Source of the DNA: GW2011-AR1 sp964384965
GTDB lineage: Archaea; Nanobdellota; Nanobdellia; Pacearchaeales; GW2011-AR1
Assembly (NCBI GenBank): GCA_964384965.1
Contig: CAYLLR010000017.1
Coordinates: forward strand, 1-15,951
Length of the DNA: 15,951 nucleotides
Direction: 5' to 3'
Below, piece by piece: positions 12,824-15,951 of this stretch. Each line of letters begins with the position of its first letter. Position 1 is the first letter of the stretch. The notes under the pieces were generated by a model. That model did not search any database. It saw only the letters and a list, made by a program, of their open reading frames with translations, and was not told the origin of the DNA. The translations under genes were made by a program, and so were the position numbers.

Positions 12824-14011
12824 CTAAATGAGAGGGTAACTTTTCATGAGATATCCAATCTCAGATTCGTCTAGTTTGAGTTGTTTTTGTATCAAAGGAT
12901 TTTTTAAAATATTTTTTATTTCGTTCCATTCATATAAAATTCTCTTTTTTCCGACGTGAGTTTTTTTGGAATATTTTTCTGCTATTGTTTTTCTTTTTGC
13001 GTGTTTTTGATTATTCAACCAAATTTTTAAAATTCTTTCTGGTTTAGAATATTTATAAAAACCTTTTTTTTCACATTTTCCTTTAGCTTCGGAGATTCCA
13101 TAACTCAAAAAAATATTTTCATAAACTAAAAATCTCCAATATTGTTTTTTGTAAATTCTTCCTCTGAATAAATCAACGTTTGCTAATCTTTGGTAGGCTT
13201 TAAACAATTCTTCTCCTGAATAAACTTTTGGAATGTTTTCTTCTATCCATAATATGATATTGTCAAGAGATAAATCAACTTTGTCAAAAAGAGAGAGCAT
13301 TTCAGTAGTTGCTTTTTCTTGGAAAATTTGTTTTATTGCGATAAAAATGTTTATTTTTTTATCTTTTTCATAAGTTTCAACCCTTTCATTTTTTTTAATA
13401 TAGGAGATTGTTTCTAAATTGTTTATTGCACTTCTTAAATCTCCGTTTGATTTTATACAAATTTGGTTGAGAGTTTCTAAATTTATTTCTTTTCTTTCTT
13501 TTTCTAAAATTTTTTTTAACACCTCTTTTATTTTAAGAGGAGAAATTTCTTTTAATTCAATAATTTCACACTTTTTTCTAAGGGGAGATAATTTTTGTTT
13601 CCAAGAATCATTTGCTGTGCAGATTATTGGATATTTTGAATCTTCTATAAGGGAAATTAATTCTGAGATTCCCCCCCTCTCACTTCCCGAAATTCCGTCT
13701 ACTTCGTCTACAAGGATTATTTTATTTTTTTCAAAGAGGGGTTTTTGCTTTAAAACTGGCTTAAGTTTTTCATTCATTGAAGATTTATTTCTAAAATCTG
13801 AAGCATTTAATTCAAAAATTTCAGAATCTGTTTCTAGCGAAAGTACATGCACCAACGTTGTTTTCCCTATTCCGGGAGGTCCATTTAAAAGGAGAGATTT
13901 TTTCTTGGAAGGAAAATTCTCGAGGTATCTTTTTATTTTTTCGATTGCCTCTTCTTGATTAATAATTTCAGAAAATTTTTTTGGACGGTATTTTTCTACC
14001 CAGTTTTTCAT
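12824..14011 (-). CDS. rfcL: replication factor C large subunit
   Basis: The 395-aa AAA+ protein loads the PCNA clamp together with four small subunits. It begins with the family signature WVEKYRPKKFSEI. Walker A, GPPGIGKTT, is at 44-52 and Walker B, IILVDEVDG, at 98-106 with D102 and E103. ELNASDFRNK (67-76) and SPLRKKCEIIEL mark it as the large, not the small, subunit. The collar domain follows. The protein is shorter than most archaeal RFC-L (typically around 480-500 residues) and ends SEIGYLMKSYPLI, without the charged tail and PCNA-interacting box usually found at the C-terminus. A TATA-like ATTTAAAT at 14033-14041 (minus strand) precedes the start by about 26 nt. Its partner gene lies 182 bp upstream. 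Confidence 0.92.
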   Translation of the reverse strand: MKNWVEKYRPKKFSEIINQEEAIEKIKRYLENFPSKKKSLLLNGPPGIGKTTLVHVLSLETDSEIFELNASDFRNKSSMNEKLKPVLKQKPLFEKNKIILVDEVDGISGSERGGISELISLIEDSKYPIICTANDSWKQKLSPLRKKCEIIELKEISPLKIKEVLKKILEKERKEINLETLNQICIKSNGDLRSAINNLETISYIKKNERVETYEKDKKINIFIAIKQIFQEKATTEMLSLFDKVDLSLDNIILWIEENIPKVYSGEELFKAYQRLANVDLFRGRIYKKQYWRFLVYENIFLSYGISEAKGKCEKKGFYKYSKPERILKIWLNNQKHAKRKTIAEKYSKKTHVGKKRILYEWNEIKNILKNPLIQKQLKLDESEIGYLMKSYPLI

Positions 14012-14103
14012 TTTATCATTTGTAGATTCTGATTTAAATTTTTAAGAATTTTATCAAATAAAATTTTTTCTTTTAAATTTTTCAATCCTTGCAATTCAAC
14101 CAT
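14008..14103 (-). CDS. possible 31-aa micro-ORF overlapping the rfcL start
   Basis: Between rfcS and rfcL, a frame from ATG 14103 to TGA 14008 encodes a short, basic, helical peptide (VELQGLKNLKEKILFDKILK). Its stop overlaps the rfcL start as ATGA, the usual sign of translational coupling. An A/T-rich TATA-like tract lies about 20-27 nt upstream. rfcL has its own promoter inside the ORF, so the overlap could be accidental. It is too short to judge by composition. Confidence 0.25.
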   Translation of the reverse strand: MVELQGLKNLKEKILFDKILKNLNQNLQMIK

Positions 14104-14193
14104 TTTTAGATTTTTTGTTTTTTTAATTTTTCCTCTTTGAAGGGTTATCTAAAGCCGTTCGGAAGATTAATTTTATTAGGTAAATTAAAAATT

Positions 14194-15153
14194 TTATTTT
14201 CCCAATCCAGCTAAAACAAAACTCGCTAAAAGAGATTGAAGTTGAATAAAGGGGTCAGAACCTTCAACGATTCTAAATTCAGTTTCGCCCGTTTTTTCTG
14301 TTAGTTTAACTTTAATAGAAGGTTCTATTGTTAAATTCCAAATTTCTTTTTGGATTGATTTAATGATATCTTGTCCTGAAATTGATTCTTTTAACATCAA
14401 GTCCAATAATTTTTTTCTTGCATTTTCAAAATCTCCAGAAAGTGCATAGTCCAAAACAATTTTAACCTCTTTGGGTTTTGTGTTAGAAATAATTGTTAAA
14501 ATTAAATCTTTTGAAATTTTTGGGGATATTGCTGCTGTGGATTGTAAGAGGTTTATTGAGCGTCTGCAATCTCCTTCACTTCCTTCATAGAGAAGTCCTA
14601 TCGCTTCATCGCTTATTTCTAAGTTTTCACCCTCTGCAATTTTTTCAATTACCTTCTTAACATCTTTTTTTTCTAATAATTTGAATCTGAAACTTGCACA
14701 ACGAGATTGTATTGGGTCTATAATTTTTGAGGAGTAATTACATGAAAGGATGAATCTGCAAGTTGATGCATAATTTTCCATGGTCCTTCTTAGAGCTTGT
14801 TGGGCTTCGGGGGTAAGGGCATCTGCTTCGTCCAAGAAGATTACTTTAAAAGAGGTGTTTCCCAAAGATTTTGTTTTTGCAAAGTCTTTGACTTTTTCTC
14901 TAACAATGTTAATTCCTCTTTCATCACTAGCATTCAATTCTAAATAATTTTCTTTCCAAGAATTTCCAAAAAGATTTTTTACAACTATTAATGCAAGAGT
15001 TGATTTTCCTGTCCCAGCCGGACCTGAAAAAAGTAAATGGGGAATATTTAACGAGTCCGTAAGTGCTTGCACCCTTTTTATAATTTCATCTTGACCAACA
15101 ACTTCTTCAAATTTTTTGGGTCTATACTTTTCTGTCCAAATTTCGTTTTCCAT
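14194..15153 (-). CDS. rfcS: replication factor C small subunit
   Basis: This 319-aa AAA+ clamp-loader subunit is of normal length. The start IWTEKYRPKKFEEVVGQ is typical. Walker A, GPAGTGKST, is at 44-52. ELNASDERGI is at 72-81. The DEAD-type Walker B is at 108-111 (FLDEADAL). LRRTMENY follows at 121-128, and the SRC arginine-finger motif is at 150-152 (PIQSRCASFRF). The C-terminal collar domain completes the protein. Four copies normally join one RFC-L to load PCNA onto primed DNA. The TATA box CTTTATAAAAAAAC (15173-15184, minus strand) lies about 26 nt before the ATG. It is upstream of rfcL on the same strand, but T-rich tracts and a separate rfcL promoter lie between them, so co-transcription is not assured. 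Confidence 0.96.
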   Translation of the reverse strand: MENEIWTEKYRPKKFEEVVGQDEIIKRVQALTDSLNIPHLLFSGPAGTGKSTLALIVVKNLFGNSWKENYLELNASDERGINIVREKVKDFAKTKSLGNTSFKVIFLDEADALTPEAQQALRRTMENYASTCRFILSCNYSSKIIDPIQSRCASFRFKLLEKKDVKKVIEKIAEGENLEISDEAIGLLYEGSEGDCRRSINLLQSTAAISPKISKDLILTIISNTKPKEVKIVLDYALSGDFENARKKLLDLMLKESISGQDIIKSIQKEIWNLTIEPSIKVKLTEKTGETEFRIVEGSDPFIQLQSLLASFVLAGLGK

Positions 15154-15268
15154 TGTTTATTTAAGAGGTGTTTTTTTATAAAGATTGTTTTGTTATTGGT
15201 TGGGAGTATTCTTCAAAATGGTTTGAGTTTCAAGACAAATTTTGGGCTTTTTGTTTAATATTTTTTTG

Positions 15269-15514
15269 CTATTCTTCCTTTAATTTTAAATAGTAAAAAC
15301 ATTGATAACATTTTTTTTCTTGAAATCTCTGATCTCCTATTATCCCCTGGTGGAAATAATACGAGCAAAAATTAACATATATTTTTCCTTCAAAATCTTG
15401 TTTTGGAAATGAAAATAAAATTTTTTTGGATAATCTTTCCAATTTGCTCGTCTTATTTTGATTTATTTCCTTCCTATTTATTTCCTTCTTTTTTAGTTTT
15501 TGTCTTTTGTTCAT
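15269..15514 (-). CDS. small protein with C-x4-H…C-x2-C possible zinc site
   Basis: This 81-aa ORF has a very basic N-terminal third (MNKRQKLKKKEINRKE). Its C-terminal half carries C50, H55, C69 and C72, spaced C-x4-H-x13-C-x2-C, which could bind zinc. I do not recognise a family. The ORF lies in the same frame as the 108-aa ORF upstream, separated by one TAA and seven sense codons, so it may be the second half of one interrupted gene. Alternatively it has its own promoter in the TATA-like 13-bp tandem repeats just before it. Composition is extremely A/T-rich, so some doubt about coding remains. Confidence 0.45.
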   Translation of the reverse strand: MNKRQKLKKKEINRKEINQNKTSKLERLSKKILFSFPKQDFEGKIYVNFCSYYFHQGIIGDQRFQEKKCYQCFYYLKLKEE

Positions 15515-15518
15515 TATT

Positions 15519-15555
15519 CTTTTTATTTTATCTTTTTATTTTATCTTTTTATTTT
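15519..15555. repeat. 13-bp tandem repeat between the two terminal ORFs
   Basis: CTTTTTATTTTAT occurs twice exactly (15519-15531 and 15532-15544), followed by an 11-bp partial third copy (15545-15555). On the minus strand each unit reads ATAAAATAAAAAG and resembles a TATA box. The TAA that ends the upstream ORF (15538-15536) lies inside the second unit. Confidence 0.8.
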
Positions 15556-15862
15556 CTATTATTTGTCTTTTTAAATTTGGATGTATCTCTCTATGAAATT
15601 TTTCAGCAACTTTTTTTTCTAAAAATTGTCCTACTATTTCTTTATTCAATTTTAGGGTGTAATTTAATTTTGGGATGATTTGTTCCTTGCATTTTTCTAT
15701 TATGATGCCTTTTCCAAAATACATCCTCAAATTTACTTTTTGCATACCTTTTTCTGTGTCTTTTATATGCCCAATCAATTTTCCTTTGTGTTCATAGAAT
15801 CCTAATCTTTCTTGAAATTCATACAATTCCCACCACAATTTTTTATTTTGTTCGCTTTTCAT
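15536..15862 (-). CDS. protein of unknown function (108 aa)
   Basis: This soluble, basic protein has an aromatic N-terminus (LWWELYEFQERLGFYEHKGK, about residues 9-28) and a Lys-rich helical C-terminus. No signal, membrane span or known motif was found. Its two halves look like a small beta-rich domain (about 20-70) followed by a helix. The ORF ends in the 13-bp tandem repeat at a TAA, after which the frame stays open through the next ORF, so this may be the first part of a longer, interrupted gene. A TATA-like TTAATAAA near 15884-15891 precedes the ATG at the leaderless distance. It is the last gene before the repeat-rich window edge. Confidence 0.55.
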   Translation of the reverse strand: MKSEQNKKLWWELYEFQERLGFYEHKGKLIGHIKDTEKGMQKVNLRMYFGKGIIIEKCKEQIIPKLNYTLKLNKEIVGQFLEKKVAEKFHREIHPNLKRQIIENKKIK

Positions 15863-15918
15863 TAGTTGATTTATTTAAATTGTTTATTAAAAAAAATATG
15901 TTATTTAATAAATATGTT

Positions 15919-15951
15919 AAAAAGTATGTTTTAAAAAGTATGTTTTAAAAA
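15919..15951. repeat. 14-bp tandem repeat at the window edge
   Basis: AAAAAGTATGTTTT occurs at 15919-15932 and 15933-15946, and a third copy starts at 15947 and is cut by the window end. Just upstream, AAATATGTTA occurs twice (about 15895-15904 and 15910-15919), so the whole edge is a short degenerate array. This may be where an assembly broke off. Confidence 0.75.

Noticed and set aside
13419..13958. 179-aa plus-strand ORF opposite rfcL
   Set aside because: It is the complement of the AAA+ domain of rfcL; Phe/Ser-rich composition reflects antisense of Lys/Glu codons.
15403..15678. 91-aa plus-strand Phe/Leu-rich ORF
   Set aside because: It lies opposite A-rich coding sequence and looks hydrophobic only because it reads T-rich DNA; the minus-strand ORFs have better composition and a promoter.
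1..15951. CRISPR array, transposase or prophage
   Set aside because: No regularly spaced repeats with unique spacers, no transposase or integrase motifs and no phage structural genes were seen on either strand.

Overview
The window reads as a piece of an archaeal genome, most likely a DPANN lineage (Pacearchaeota/Woesearchaeota-like). It is very AT-rich and densely packed. The information-processing genes are archaeal: FEN1, both RFC clamp-loader subunits, a HerA-type ATPase, a Trm5-type tRNA methyltransferase, a Pno1/Dim2-type KH protein and a DUF357 protein. A tRNA-Asn carries an intron inside a canonical bulge-helix-bulge. Most genes have a TATA-like box about 25-28 nt before the start codon and no Shine-Dalgarno sequence, so leaderless mRNAs look like the rule. 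The phylum placement is inference; no 16S or marker search was possible.

Layout. 1-800: a degraded-looking edge with a 48-aa acidic ORF, a short repeat pair and a small four-helix membrane protein broken by a frameshift in an A-run. 867-3973: KH protein, intron-containing tRNA-Asn, a bacterial-type MnmA thiouridylase, a phosphatase-like protein that has lost its P-loop arginine, and a nitroreductase. 4060-5554: a two-helix membrane protein and ftsZ, separated by a hairpin/T-tract terminator; ftsZ has a leader with a 20-bp perfect palindrome. 5555-6043: no gene but several inverted repeats. 6044-8388: an unknown protein, FEN1 with a C-terminal PCNA-binding box, and a Lys-rich coiled-coil protein. 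8389-9015: no gene; one strong 8-bp GC-rich pairing encloses 143 nt. 9016-9933: a multi-pass membrane protein interrupted by a run of 100 N that looks like an assembly artefact. 10013-11149: Trm5-like methyltransferase and DUF357 protein. 11426-15153: HerA-like ATPase, RFC large subunit and RFC small subunit, all on the minus strand. 15269-15862: two unknown ORFs in one frame separated by a single stop. The window ends in tandem repeats.

Functional picture. RFC-S, RFC-L and FEN1 belong to the PCNA-centred replication and repair machinery. The HerA-like ATPase probably moves along or pumps DNA. FtsZ drives division. MnmA and Trm5 modify tRNA, and the KH protein acts in small-subunit ribosome assembly. 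Gene order does not form one long operon: nearly every gene has its own plausible promoter.

I did not find a clear new defence or mobile system. The observations most worth a second look are the arginine-less phosphatase, the ftsZ leader palindrome, the two gene-free structured regions, the broken genes at the left and right ends, the RFC-L without a visible PCNA box, and the spurious-looking N gap.
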